A DNA stretch of 64,000 bases from Bacillus shivajii (GTDB lineage: Bacteria; Bacillota; Bacilli; Bacillales; Salisediminibacteriaceae): the NCBI RefSeq assembly GCF_020519665.1, contig NZ_CP084703.1, positions 3,038,001 through 3,102,000 of the forward strand. Direction: 5' to 3'. The notes beneath the pieces were generated by a model. It saw only the letters and a list, made by a program, of their open reading frames with translations. It did no database searches and had not been told where the DNA came from. The position numbers and the translations under genes are program-made. Each line of letters starts with the position of its first letter. Position 1 is the stretch's first letter. Shown here piece by piece: positions 40,894-50,031 of this stretch.

Positions 40894-41025
40894 GAATACT
40901 TTCCCTCCAACAATCTAAAAATAAATAATCTGCACACTGTTTCGCTTTTGCAACCATCTCATTATAACACACGTGCACATGTTTTCAATAATTTCTATAA
41001 TCACTTGACACACGAATTACTTCTT

Positions 41026-42075
41026 TTATGTATGACTGTCATTTAACGTTAAGATCAATGACTCAATGACCTTCATGTGATTAACCGCTGACTCTACTTC
41101 TTTTTCGTCCACTTCATATTGGTCTACAATTTCTTCTGTTGTTTCTTCTCCTTCAATAAGCGCTGACCCTAAAATATGTAATGCACAAGCCCACGTTTCA
41201 GTATGTAATGGTTTTGGTGATTTCGGATATAGTGCGAACAAATAGTGCCACCACACTTGTTGCACCATCTCATATAACGACGGACTTTTTTGTGAAAGTG
41301 ATTTGTCTAAACGGTCTAAAACATTTGCCCCAAACTTTTCGTGAAAAATATCCTCAAGTTGACCGATATTTACTTCAAATGTTTCACCAAACTTATGTAC
41401 TTCAAATGTCTCTTTACTATGTAACTCTTTTAAAATTTGAATTAAGTAACTTTTTAATACAGGGTTATTTTCTTTCCCTTTTAAAAAGCTGCGATATGCC
41501 TCCTGTACTTTAGGGGAATTAATTTGACTAAGCCTTTGGATCGCTCCCCACTGTTGGTCTGGATCGCCTCCTTCAAGGTTTTGTATCAACTCTTCTGTAT
41601 TTGTCATGCCGTCTATACTATCTTCTTCGTAGTCTTCCACAATTTCTACTGAATCAGACGTCATTTGCCGAGAAAAATCGAGCAATTGATAAAATGACTC
41701 TGCCATATTAGGGGGGAGTTTCTCTTCAGCAATAACAGTTTCAAGAAGGTGCACGACTTCTTGATAATCCCCGAGTTGCACAAGAAGTGACACATATACT
41801 TGAAGGATATCATAGTACTGACCGATCCCTTCATTTAACATTGATTCACAATGTTTTCGAGCCTCCTCAAGCCTATTTAATTCAATATTCGTTATAACTA
41901 ATCCGTAACGTGCTTGGGGATGACTTTCTTCAAGTTCCGTTGATTCTTGAAAGTAACGGAGTGCATCATAATATTTCTTTTCTTTTAATGATGTCATCCC
42001 TTTTTCCACAAGCTTTGCGATAAGCCCTGGAAAAAGAATGACATTATCTTCTTGTCCATTCTCCTGCTTCCCCAT
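41026..42075 (-). CDS. tetratricopeptide-repeat protein
   Basis: A 349-residue protein. The N-terminal half has TPR-like helical pairs (EKGMTSLKEKKYYDALRYFQ, ARYGLVITNIELNRLEEARKHCESML). The C-terminal half is an uncharacterised helical region with an acidic linker (IVEDYEEDSIDG). No signal or membrane segment. The start at 42075 (MGKQENGQ) follows AAAGGTGG by 10 bases; the longer frame adds an unlikely leader. Such proteins sit upstream of tig in related Bacilli. Function unknown; protein-protein interaction is inferred. Confidence 0.8.
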   Translation of the reverse strand: MGKQENGQEDNVILFPGLIAKLVEKGMTSLKEKKYYDALRYFQESTELEESHPQARYGLVITNIELNRLEEARKHCESMLNEGIGQYYDILQVYVSLLVQLGDYQEVVHLLETVIAEEKLPPNMAESFYQLLDFSRQMTSDSVEIVEDYEEDSIDGMTNTEELIQNLEGGDPDQQWGAIQRLSQINSPKVQEAYRSFLKGKENNPVLKSYLIQILKELHSKETFEVHKFGETFEVNIGQLEDIFHEKFGANVLDRLDKSLSQKSPSLYEMVQQVWWHYLFALYPKSPKPLHTETWACALHILGSALIEGEETTEEIVDQYEVDEKEVESAVNHMKVIESLILTLNDSHT

Positions 42076-42308
42076 GTTTAAGTGACCACCTTTAGAAACG
42101 ATTATTCTTCTTTTAAGTTTATCAATACCCTTTTTGAAAAACAAATAGAATGATAAATTCAATCTAATGTTTTCAGAATATTGATTCTATTATAGCTTAC
42201 TATTCAATATTTGTAAGTTGTTTTTATTGTATACATCCCTTTACCTATACATGATATTTTTTCAGAGAGCATTTGAATCCATGTTTAATATTTGGCTAAA
42301 AGACCCCT

Positions 42309-43340
42309 TTATGAAGTCCCAATAATGCCCCATTCACCAGATTCGTCAGTGCCTTCAACATCCGGAAACTCTTGGCCTTCATAATAAATGCCATCTTGTG
42401 CATTATCACATGAATCGATTAATTGACGATAATAAGGATCAGAAGGATCAGAAGGATCATTCACTCCTTGTCCAGTAACATCCCACTCTCTTATTTTTCC
42501 TTTTACACAGATTGTACTGTTTTGTGGAATATGAATTTCAACTCCTTCGAACCATGCATTTTTGCCAATGATAATAGCTGAGTTTTCATTTAAGAACAGT
42601 GTTCCACCAGTCGCATAAAAATAGCCATCAATGTAAACTGTACCTCTATTCGCCATATGGGAACCATCTTGCAATATTGTACTGCCCGTAATATTTAGCT
42701 CACCATTTGGCTGGATTTCTAATTGTCCGCCAAAATTTGTATTCCCATCTAGATAGTTATCTTCTCCATCAAACGTTTCACCTTCAGGATATTGATTGGG
42801 AAACTTATCTTCATCTATGAAATCGTCATCATCTAAATCATTCCAATCAATATAGTCACCTGGATCCCCCGGTTCACCGGGTTCTCCTGGAGCGCTTAAA
42901 AATAGTGTGAAAACCTCATTCTCATTTTTTACAGTTGAAGTACCTGTTCTACCTTTGACATTCCCGCTTACAGTAAAAAGAATGCGTAGTTCCTGGTCAA
43001 CTTTAATAAAATCATTGTAATCAATTGAAAAGCTTGTACTCTCTTGTGATGAATCAATTTCTTTTTCAACCGTTTGTAAATTTTCTTCTAGTGCATCAAT
43101 AGCATCAGCAATACTACTCGTTGGCAAAGCGTGCAACTCTTGTATAATTGAATTTCTAGCATACACCTTTCCCATATCAACGAGTTTTTCTGCCTGAATA
43201 TTTTCTTCGCCTCTTTGATATTGGGTAGCGCTGTTTAAAACACTTCCTATTAAAGGTGGAATAAAAATCCCAATCATAGTTATTGTTAAGAGCACAATAA
43301 CAAGAGCATACCCATATTCATTGTTCAATCGTTTTTTCAT
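42309..43340 (-). CDS. PilX-like membrane protein with collagen-like linker and beta-solenoid domain
   Basis: A 343-residue protein. A hydrophobic N-terminal helix (YALVIVLLTITMIGIFIPPLIG) resembles minor pilin or PilX-type proteins without a clear prepilin cleavage site. Then come a coiled region, a short collagen-like stretch (PGEPGEPGDPGD), an acidic spacer, and a repetitive Gly/Asn-rich region (LEIQPNGELNITGSTIL, GTVYIDGYFYATGGTLFLN) that looks like a bactofilin-type beta-solenoid. The start at 43340 follows AAGGAG by 6 bases. It lies 23 bases after a prepilin gene, so it is likely part of a pilus or pseudopilus-like structure. Confidence 0.75.
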   Translation of the reverse strand: MKKRLNNEYGYALVIVLLTITMIGIFIPPLIGSVLNSATQYQRGEENIQAEKLVDMGKVYARNSIIQELHALPTSSIADAIDALEENLQTVEKEIDSSQESTSFSIDYNDFIKVDQELRILFTVSGNVKGRTGTSTVKNENEVFTLFLSAPGEPGEPGDPGDYIDWNDLDDDDFIDEDKFPNQYPEGETFDGEDNYLDGNTNFGGQLEIQPNGELNITGSTILQDGSHMANRGTVYIDGYFYATGGTLFLNENSAIIIGKNAWFEGVEIHIPQNSTICVKGKIREWDVTGQGVNDPSDPSDPYYRQLIDSCDNAQDGIYYEGQEFPDVEGTDESGEWGIIGTS

Positions 43341-43363
43341 GGCAAACTCCTTGAATATAATTG

Positions 43364-43828
43364 TCATTGAATATAATCAAATGTTTCACCTAACAATACA
43401 GGAGGATCTGCTTCATGGTCATAAATCTTTACTTGTACACGGTAAACATTTAAGGCTTGTTCGTCCTCTGTTTGACACAATGTAACAATTGGATAATAAA
43501 CGTTATTATTCGTCTCATAATAAAAATGGCCTGTTTCGTCTTCTACCAACCCATAATAACCGCCTGGTACAACCGTTAATGGCGTCGCTGAGCACGGTTG
43601 TGAAAAAGCACTTAAATCTCCCTCAGTTAAATTCGTCTTAACCTCGTAAAGAACACGTTCTGCAACATGAACGCTCGTCAACTTATTTTCTGTCTTTGTA
43701 GAAAAAAACATTGATTGAGTTAAAAAGCCAAAAAAGGTGATCAGCACAATACTTAAGATCGTAATCGCAGCTAATAATTCAATTAATGTTAAACCTTTAC
43801 TATTTAAATATTTCACCTTTGCGATCAC
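43364..43828 (-). CDS. prepilin-type minor pilin (PilV/GspI-like)
   Basis: A 154-residue protein with the prepilin peptidase motif KGLTLIELLAA: cleavage after Gly, with Glu at position +5. The following hydrophobic helix (AAITILSIVLITFFGFL) is the assembly segment. It is a minor pilin or pseudopilin by size and N-terminus. It is the first gene of a two-gene unit with the PilX-like gene; a third prepilin gene is divergent. Confidence 0.85.
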   Translation of the reverse strand: MIAKVKYLNSKGLTLIELLAAITILSIVLITFFGFLTQSMFFSTKTENKLTSVHVAERVLYEVKTNLTEGDLSAFSQPCSATPLTVVPGGYYGLVEDETGHFYYETNNNVYYPIVTLCQTEDEQALNVYRVQVKIYDHEADPPVLLGETFDYIQ

Positions 43829-43971
43829 CTTCTTCTAGTACTTATATATAATTATCTTCTATCCTATTATTGTTGCGAATTAATTGTGTTTAATCAAGAA
43901 AAAAAGTCATTTTACCAATAATATTATGCAACAAGCACTTTTTAACCTATAATTTACGTTAGGTGATTCTC

Positions 43972-44469
43972 ATGCTAAAAAAATACACAAAAAATCAATC
44001 AGGCATCACGTTACTTGAGTTATTAGCGAGCTTAACAATCTCGCTTATTATTATAGGTTTACTTTCTGCTGTACTTATTTCTTCTTTTACACAAACAGAA
44101 AGAACACAGTCACATATCCACTTAAGACAAGAAGCAAATGCAATTGTACTAGAGTTAAGAAGAATCCATAGCGAAGGTAATTATCAATTATGCTATGAAG
44201 ACGAGAAGCTTTTCCTTGGTTCTGTAACATTACATTCCCTTACTCGCGAGCAAATCACAGTCCGCGGTATTGAAGACAGTTCAGGTGAAAGAATATTATT
44301 AGAAAACAACGGCTCTACTATGTCTGAATCTAGTCCTGCAGATTGTAATAGCCCAATGCTTATAAACAATAATCACCCTTTAATTGTTACGCTTATTCTC
44401 ATCGATGAAAGTGGACAAGAATATGAGATCGACACAGTTATTGACCGGTTAGGTCCTTATATCCCTTAA
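43972..44469 (+). CDS. prepilin-type minor pilin (PilW/GspJ-like)
   Basis: A 165-residue protein with prepilin motif SGITLLELLAS and hydrophobic helix LTISLIIIGLLSAVLISSF. The ATG at 43972 follows AGGTG by 6 bases; a GTG at 43963 is part of that site. It is divergent from the other pilin-like genes with about 140 bases between. No assembly ATPase or prepilin peptidase lies in the window, so the machinery must be elsewhere. Confidence 0.85.
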   Translation: MLKKYTKNQSGITLLELLASLTISLIIIGLLSAVLISSFTQTERTQSHIHLRQEANAIVLELRRIHSEGNYQLCYEDEKLFLGSVTLHSLTREQITVRGIEDSSGERILLENNGSTMSESSPADCNSPMLINNNHPLIVTLILIDESGQEYEIDTVIDRLGPYIP

Positions 44470-44481
44470 ATCAGCAAAGTG

Positions 44482-44513
44482 CAAAAAAGCCCTTAGTTTT
44501 CTTTCTTAGGGCT
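44482..44513. terminator. bidirectional terminator after PilW-like gene
   Basis: AGCCCT / AGGGCT stem extended by AG / CT across a mismatch, with T-rich sequence after it on the plus strand (CGATTCTTTTC) and six T residues after it on the minus strand. Confidence 0.7.
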
Positions 44514-44584
44514 CGATTCTTTTCTTATAAACTATTGAAACGAATGAATTTTATAACTTAAAATATGATACCTAATTCCGAATG

Positions 44585-44820
44585 ATGAGCGTGACCTCCA
44601 CTTCAGACGGACGCTTTCCCAAGGGCTTGTCTTCAGCTAACTTAGGCTTGATTACTCTTCGCCTAAGTGGATCTTCAGCTCGTTGTTCCTGCGATTACTC
44701 GCCACAGATAATCAGTGCTCCTGCGGTTACTCGTCGCAGCTCGAAGCAGTTCGAAGAAGTATTGCTCGTCGCTGATCCTCTGGGAGTCACCGCCTTTCGT
44801 TACGATCACTTCAAAATAAA
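44585..44820. repeat. dispersed structured repeat, copy B
   Basis: Shares GGACGCTTTC, CTTCAGCTAACTTAGG, CCTAAGTGGATCTTCAGCTCG and a GGGAGTCACCGCCTTTC end with copy A. ACTTAGG and CCTAAGT again flank a short unrelated loop. It is longer than the others because a CTCCTGCGGTTACTCGTCGC-type segment is internally repeated. The open frame through it has no ribosome binding site. The remainder up to 45078 shows no gene. Confidence 0.7.
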
Positions 44821-45078
44821 ACGTACACTTAATGATAATTTTATAATATCATTCGTTTCATTGCACAAAAAAAGGAATTATGAAATTGATTCAAACAATT
44901 TATTTACAAAAGATTAAGAATGATACGGGTGCAGGGTTAAAAAACTTATGTATATGATTCATCAGAGCTAATAATTAAGCAGTTCAATATTTTGATGTAG
45001 ATTGTTTTTGAGCAAGTTATACTTGATAATTTCATATCATTGTTCCAGCCCATAAGACTACTCAAAAACATTTTTCTC

Positions 45079-45498
45079 TTATAACATCGATACTGCCTTT
45101 TTAATACTCTCTTTCAAATAAACTGGTGAATTAGTATGGTTCGCAACTTCTTCTGTGGTAAACCAAAATACTTCGCCTACTTCATCTGGACTTTTTGCAT
45201 AAGCTTCTCCTGATTCATAAGTAGCTAAAAAGACGATATCAACAACCTTATCACCTGAATCTGTGACAAAAGATGTACTATGAACATATTGTAAATCCTC
45301 TTTCACGGTTACTCCAACTTCCTCCATAATTTCTCTTTTCACAGTTCTCTCAAGAATATCAAATGAGTTTCCTTCATCATCAACTTTACCTCCAACTAAC
45401 GAGAGAAGACCGCCAGCATGCTCTTCTTTTTTGCTTCGTTCAATGATCAGCCATTTTCCGTTGTCGTAAATAGCCGCTTCAACGTTTACGATAAACAT
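45079..45498 (-). CDS. NUDIX hydrolase
   Basis: A 139-residue protein with the Nudix box GGKVDDEGNSFDILERTVKR followed by EIMEEVGV, which carries the metal-binding Glu residues (REIMEE). The spacing before the first Glu is slightly longer than usual. It hydrolyses a nucleoside diphosphate-linked substrate that cannot be named from sequence. GGAGGAAGGATAGT precedes the ATG. Confidence 0.88.
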   Translation of the reverse strand: MFIVNVEAAIYDNGKWLIIERSKKEEHAGGLLSLVGGKVDDEGNSFDILERTVKREIMEEVGVTVKEDLQYVHSTSFVTDSGDKVVDIVFLATYESGEAYAKSPDEVGEVFWFTTEEVANHTNSPVYLKESIKKAVSML

Positions 45499-45689
45499 AC
45501 TATCCTTCCTCCAAACAATTTTTCATTGACTAATTTAGAATCTAATTTCGACAAAAGTATAGAAAAACCTCCCCTATTAGAGTAAGTAATTCCGTTTTCG
45601 AGGAGATAAACATTAAACACAATAGAATTCGCAACGCGTTTAACATTATGTTTTATGTGTTGTTTTTTTGTAGTTTTATTAAGAAAACA

Positions 45690-45825
45690 CTCGAATCCAT
45701 TACAGGCGTACGCTTTCCGCGGGCAATGCTTCAGCCTCCTCATTCACTAAAAACGTGCTCATTGCGGGGTCTTCAGCTATTGCTATTCCCGCTGGAGTCG
45801 CCGCCTTTCACTCCTTCGAGTTATA
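45690..45825. repeat. dispersed structured repeat, copy C
   Basis: Contains CGTACGCTTTCCGCGGGC, GCTTCAGC, GGGGTCTTCAGC and TTCCCGCTGGAGTCGCCGCC in the same order as copies A and B. CCGCGGG near the left end faces CCCGCTGG near the right end, so an outer stem is possible. The rest of 45499-46119 holds no credible gene. Confidence 0.7.
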
Positions 45826-46119
45826 AAATCTGTGAAAAATAACCTAATTTTATCAAGAATTTAGTAGGAATTTCTTCTTGGTAAAAATGAAATTATACCT
45901 AAAAATACCACTTCAAGTAACATCTAACTAATAAATATTATTTACTCACTAAAAAGGGTGCTAAATAAAGCGTCATTTATTATGAGAATACCCGAGAAAC
46001 ATTTGTATTTCCACAATCATAAAGGAGATAATTCATGTGCGAATTACCTCCAAAATGTGTTGTTTCGATTTTTTCCCTTTAAACGGAACTACTTACTAGT
46101 AGAGGGAAGGGTAATATCT

Positions 46120-46728
46120 TTATGGTCCACTAATGATGTTCCAGACGAGTGTTGTCTGATATGAAAGATTTTCTTCATTATGTATAGCATGTTCGGGGAT
46201 TTGCATTTTTAGTGAATCATTACCAAATCTCACCTTATATGAACCCATCCCTTCCCCTTCTTTTGCGTGAAGAACTTTCAAAGGCATTTTATTATTAATG
46301 GAGAACGCCCCTCCATGCTTCCAATTCGGTTTCGTTGCCGAGCCGGTTTTTCCACGGATTGTTGCATTATTTGTTTCTAATAAAAGTCCCCCATGGAAAT
46401 CCTTTATTTCGTCGTTCGTACTCGTTTCAATTATCGGCTTTGATTTTACCGTTAACGTCCAGCCATTCCCTGTACCTGTTGCATCAACGATTGTTAAATC
46501 TCCAGCCTTTGCTGAGGCATAATCACTTCCTGAATTTCTCTCAAATAAAACTCGGTCCATTGACGAATGCACATGTATGGTTCCGCCAGTTACAGATACA
46601 TTTGTCCTCATTTCTTTCGTTATTGACTTCGCTGACGGTACATTTATTGCTAAACAAATAATCACAATGGTAGAAAGCGTTAAGATCAATATTTTTCTTA
46701 TGATATTTGTGCTGCTATATCGGTTCAT
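46120..46728 (-). CDS. WxL-domain surface protein C
   Basis: A 202-residue secreted protein. A signal-type hydrophobic segment (ILILTLSTIVIICLAINV) ends near AKS. Two WxL signatures follow: GNGWTLTV in the middle and YQTTLVWNIISGP at the C-terminus. WxL domains bind peptidoglycan non-covalently, and such proteins form complexes with WxLIP partners. The start at 46728 follows GGAGGG by 6 bases. It is 88 bases downstream of the WxLIP gene. Confidence 0.85.
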   Translation of the reverse strand: MNRYSSTNIIRKILILTLSTIVIICLAINVPSAKSITKEMRTNVSVTGGTIHVHSSMDRVLFERNSGSDYASAKAGDLTIVDATGTGNGWTLTVKSKPIIETSTNDEIKDFHGGLLLETNNATIRGKTGSATKPNWKHGGAFSINNKMPLKVLHAKEGEGMGSYKVRFGNDSLKMQIPEHAIHNEENLSYQTTLVWNIISGP

Positions 46729-46816
46729 GGTAGCCCTCCACTTTATTGCTACCATTATATAGTAAAACCTTTACCATTTTCAGCTTTTTTTACAGGAAAA
46801 TAAAGGTAAATAGGTT

Positions 46817-47866
46817 TTATTTTTTCTTCCTTGATCCTAGCCAATAAAAAATGACGGCGATAACACCCCCTACTGCTGCCCATATCCAACTTGGTATCCC
46901 AGTTTGAATAGGCTCCGGAGAAACAGCTCGTACTTCTTCATACTCTCGCACTTCTTCATTTTCAACTTCTAACGTTCTTTCAATCGTGATTTCTTCTCCT
47001 AATACATTTATTTTCGCAAAGATATGATACACCCCGGGTCCAAATGCTTCATTCTCCCATGTGACAGGATACCTTATCTCAGATGCCGGAACCATTGTAA
47101 ATGGCGGTATTTCTCCAGAAAATAGCTCGTCTCCTTCCTCATTTTCTATTTCGTATTCACCTTCCGTTCCTCTTAAAATCATTTGTCCCTCATTAATAAA
47201 TTCGAAGTACAATTCTGGACCTATTGGACGGATATTGAGCCCAACATCACCTACATGAAATTCTGGCTCAGCGTCCTCCGGTAAATCTAGCTGTACGGCG
47301 ATTGAAAACGTGATTTCATTTCTTATAATAAAACCTATATCCCCTTCTTCTTCCTCTACTTCAATATCCTCAAGCGTATCATCATTTACAGATGCAAAAA
47401 GGATACCTCCTAAGAATGTACCAGAATCATTCTCTGGAACAGTAATATGTATCGGAATTTCCTTTTCTTCATGAGCACTTAATTCGACTAACGACTCTAA
47501 TTCAAGCAAATTAGACATTAAAACAGCTTCGTCTAAAAGGTTTGTCCGTTCAGATTCAATAAATGCTTCGTATAAAATTCCGCCAGTTGGAGCTGTATAA
47601 GCATTGATTGGTAATAATTGAACACTAATATTATGATCACGTTTATTTTCGATTCGAACATATACTGTTTGTTCATCATTCGGTTCAACTTGTAAGTGAT
47701 AATAACCACCTACACCTTCTACTTGATTATTAGGAAGAATAGGTTCAACTGTAAATGGTGCATCCATTTCTTGTTGTGCTTTCGTTGCAATCGTACCGAA
47801 ATTAACGGTTGTGATGGCTATGAATAATATTACTAATAAAATCACTTTCCGCCTCAAAAATATCAC
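46817..47866 (-). CDS. DUF916/DUF3324 WxL-interacting protein (WxLIP)
   Basis: A 349-residue membrane-anchored protein. After a signal peptide, a DUF916 domain (FTVEPILPNNQ, GGYYHLQVEP, VYVRIENKRDHNISVQL) is followed by DUF3324 and a C-terminal membrane helix (IWAAVGGVIAVIFYWLGS) with an RKKK tail. In enterococci this family binds WxL proteins and holds them at the cell surface. It lies between WxL genes; a group II intron now sits about 50 bases upstream. Confidence 0.9.
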   Translation of the reverse strand: MIFLRRKVILLVILFIAITTVNFGTIATKAQQEMDAPFTVEPILPNNQVEGVGGYYHLQVEPNDEQTVYVRIENKRDHNISVQLLPINAYTAPTGGILYEAFIESERTNLLDEAVLMSNLLELESLVELSAHEEKEIPIHITVPENDSGTFLGGILFASVNDDTLEDIEVEEEEGDIGFIIRNEITFSIAVQLDLPEDAEPEFHVGDVGLNIRPIGPELYFEFINEGQMILRGTEGEYEIENEEGDELFSGEIPPFTMVPASEIRYPVTWENEAFGPGVYHIFAKINVLGEEITIERTLEVENEEVREYEEVRAVSPEPIQTGIPSWIWAAVGGVIAVIFYWLGSRKKK

Positions 47867-47914
47867 TCCTTTACAAGAGTATTGTAACCGAGATCACCCA
47901 TTTTCATTTTTGAT

Positions 47915-49985
47915 ATAACCGAGTAGGCGTCGCCATTACTGACCACGCCTCTCACAGAGCACACACGTGCGGATCTTCGCATGTGGCTCTTCCCATATAT
48001 CCCTTCTAGAGATAACGTTCATCATGAACAGATGATAAACTTACGAGTCCCAGCTCTGAAAAGAACTCATTGTCTAACGCCGCATGAACCATTGGACTTT
48101 TGGAACTTCGCCAAGCAAACATACGGATTCCTCTGAGGTTTTCTTCCCTCCATCCCTTCCTTCTAAGAAGGCGATGGAGGTTCTTTATATGTCTCCAACT
48201 TCTAAGTTGTACCATTCTTAACCTTCTTCTTATCCAACTATCCCACTCTTTGAATTTGTTCTTCACATTGCCGTAGCGGAAATAATTTGCCCAACCTCGA
48301 ATGTAGGGGTTCAGCTTGTCTTGGATAAGGAGTTGGATATCAACTGTTTGGTTCCTACGAGTAATTTCTCTCACTCGCTCCTTGAATTTTACCTCTTTCT
48401 TAGGGTCTATTCTTCGAATATTGCCAATGAATTCATACCCTAAGAATGTAAATGGCTCTTTCATGGCGTCGACAACTTTAGTCTTCTCTTGATTGACAGT
48501 TAAACTTAGTTCTTTCTCAAGAAATCTTGAGACACTTCGCATGACTCTTTCTGCACCTTTTGGGCTTTTACAAAGAATGATAAAATCATCCGCAAAGCGG
48601 ACGATACGGTGACCACGTTCGGTCATCAGTTGATCAAGCTGATGTAAGTAGATGTTCGAAAGTAACGGACTTAACACACCACCTTGCGGAGCTCCCTCGG
48701 GAGTATCTTCGTAAAGATCCTCTACCATGACACCTGCTTTGAGAAAACGGTGAATGAGTTCGATAATAGACCCATCCGTCACTCGTTTCCTTATTTGTTG
48801 TTCCAATTTATCATGTGGAATCGTATCAAAGTAGGACTGTAGATCGGCATCAATGACATAATGGTATCCTGCTCTCAAGTGTTCAGTAACTTTGTCTAGA
48901 GCCATATGAGCACTTATCCTTGGGCGGAAACCATAACTACACGGAAGAAACTCTTCTTCGAAGATAGGTTCCAATACATTCCGTAGAGAAGCTTGTACGA
49001 TGCGATCTTCCACCGCTGGTATCCCTAGTGGACGTTGTTTCTTCCCATTATCTTTATCGATCATCTTTCGTCGAACAGGTTTGGGTCGATATCGTTTACC
49101 TTTTAGCTTCTGTTGGAGCACTTCTAGATTGTCCTCCAGCTTTGCTTCATATCCTTCAATTGTTACTTTATCGACCCCTGGTGCACCTTTGTTCTTCTTT
49201 ACTTGATAAAAGGCACTTACTAGATTCGCTTTCTTGTACACTTTGTCGTACAAACTGTACCATACACGTCTTTCCATCTGTTATTCCCCTTACGCCACTG
49301 CTTTCGTTTCTTCCTTTGCTTCTGCTTCTCCATATGAAATGTCGAACATATCAAGGTTGGTAGCCGATGGCAATACCTTATATTTCACATTTCGGCGATA
49401 GACGGTGTACCCTTCTGTTCCACCCTGGCATCAGCCCCCTTGGCTCTTGTCCAGCTTCTGTCTATTTCCGCAGTCATAAGTAAGCCTACTCACATTGTTC
49501 TTCTATGGGTCACGCCCTTCGCACGATTCCTCACCTTTTGGGTATAGGTTCGCAACTGTATCTGTGTACAGTTTCACTCATGTGCTGTCCTCGCTACTGT
49601 CGCCAGTAGGTCATTGGCATGAGCTTCTCCACTACTATGGCGATCTCTGACTTCTCCCTTTAAAGCTCATCTTGTGTCCTTGGCTTAGCCTTGTAACATC
49701 AATACCTACTTTAGGAAGCAGGGAGATCTCAATGGGTCACATCATGTACTTTCCCTCTAATCCAGCCCTCATAACACTTTGAGTTTCCAGCTATTCGGAC
49801 TTTCTGTTCTCTTGCACAGTCATCCAACTCTCGTGCCAACATGGGATATCAGCTCTGTTCAGAGGTTTGCCTTCAGATCCTCCGCACGCTACTTCACAGT
49901 CAACGCACTATCTGTCAGCTAATGCTTGCCGGCTGGCCGATGCATTCGGGACTCTCACCCTTTAGCACATGTGCTGCCACTCGCG
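47915..49985 (-). mobile_element. group IIC intron
   Basis: About 2.07 kb on the minus strand. The 5' region carries AAAGGGTGAGAGTCCCGAA, characteristic of bacterial class C introns. Domain V is seen as AGAGCCACATGCG, AAGATC, CGCACGTG, TGTGCTCT. Domain VI follows, ending CTACTCGGTTAT. It encodes a maturase. The 5' end lies right after the T-run of the terminator of the WxL-B gene, the preferred target type for class C. Exact ends are uncertain by a few bases. Confidence 0.88.
48006..49277 (-). CDS. ltrA: group II intron reverse transcriptase/maturase
   Basis: A 423-residue intron-encoded protein. Reverse transcriptase motifs are PLGIPAVEDRIVQASLRNVL, GFRPRISAHMALD, GAPQGGVLSPLLSNIYLHQLD and the catalytic RFADDFIIL. 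The X/maturase domain shows FLGYEF and a RGWANYFRYGN region. There is no HNH endonuclease, which fits class C introns. Intact, so the intron may still be mobile. AAGGGG precedes the ATG by 8 bases. Confidence 0.96.
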   Translation of the reverse strand: MERRVWYSLYDKVYKKANLVSAFYQVKKNKGAPGVDKVTIEGYEAKLEDNLEVLQQKLKGKRYRPKPVRRKMIDKDNGKKQRPLGIPAVEDRIVQASLRNVLEPIFEEEFLPCSYGFRPRISAHMALDKVTEHLRAGYHYVIDADLQSYFDTIPHDKLEQQIRKRVTDGSIIELIHRFLKAGVMVEDLYEDTPEGAPQGGVLSPLLSNIYLHQLDQLMTERGHRIVRFADDFIILCKSPKGAERVMRSVSRFLEKELSLTVNQEKTKVVDAMKEPFTFLGYEFIGNIRRIDPKKEVKFKERVREITRRNQTVDIQLLIQDKLNPYIRGWANYFRYGNVKNKFKEWDSWIRRRLRMVQLRSWRHIKNLHRLLRRKGWREENLRGIRMFAWRSSKSPMVHAALDNEFFSELGLVSLSSVHDERYL

Positions 49986-50020
49986 AAAAAAACAGCCATG
50001 TTATTTTTAACACGGCTGTT
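49986..50020 (-). terminator. rho-independent terminator of WxL-B gene (intron target)
   Basis: Stem AACAGCC-TGTTA / TAACA-GGCTGTT with one mismatch, followed on the minus strand by seven T residues and then the intron. It is 12 bases past the WxL-B stop. Confidence 0.9.
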
Positions 50021-50031
50021 GTCTTTATATA

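Noticed and set aside
44582-44917. 111-codon plus-strand ORF
   Set aside because: It lies almost wholly in repeat copy B; no ribosome binding site and no homology pattern.
45486-45743. 85-codon minus-strand ORF upstream of the NUDIX gene
   Set aside because: It reads through repeat copy C and has no ribosome binding site; an artefact of the repeat.
45958-46164. 68-codon plus-strand ORF near WxL-C
   Set aside because: No convincing ribosome binding site; it overlaps the 3' end of WxL-C on the other strand.
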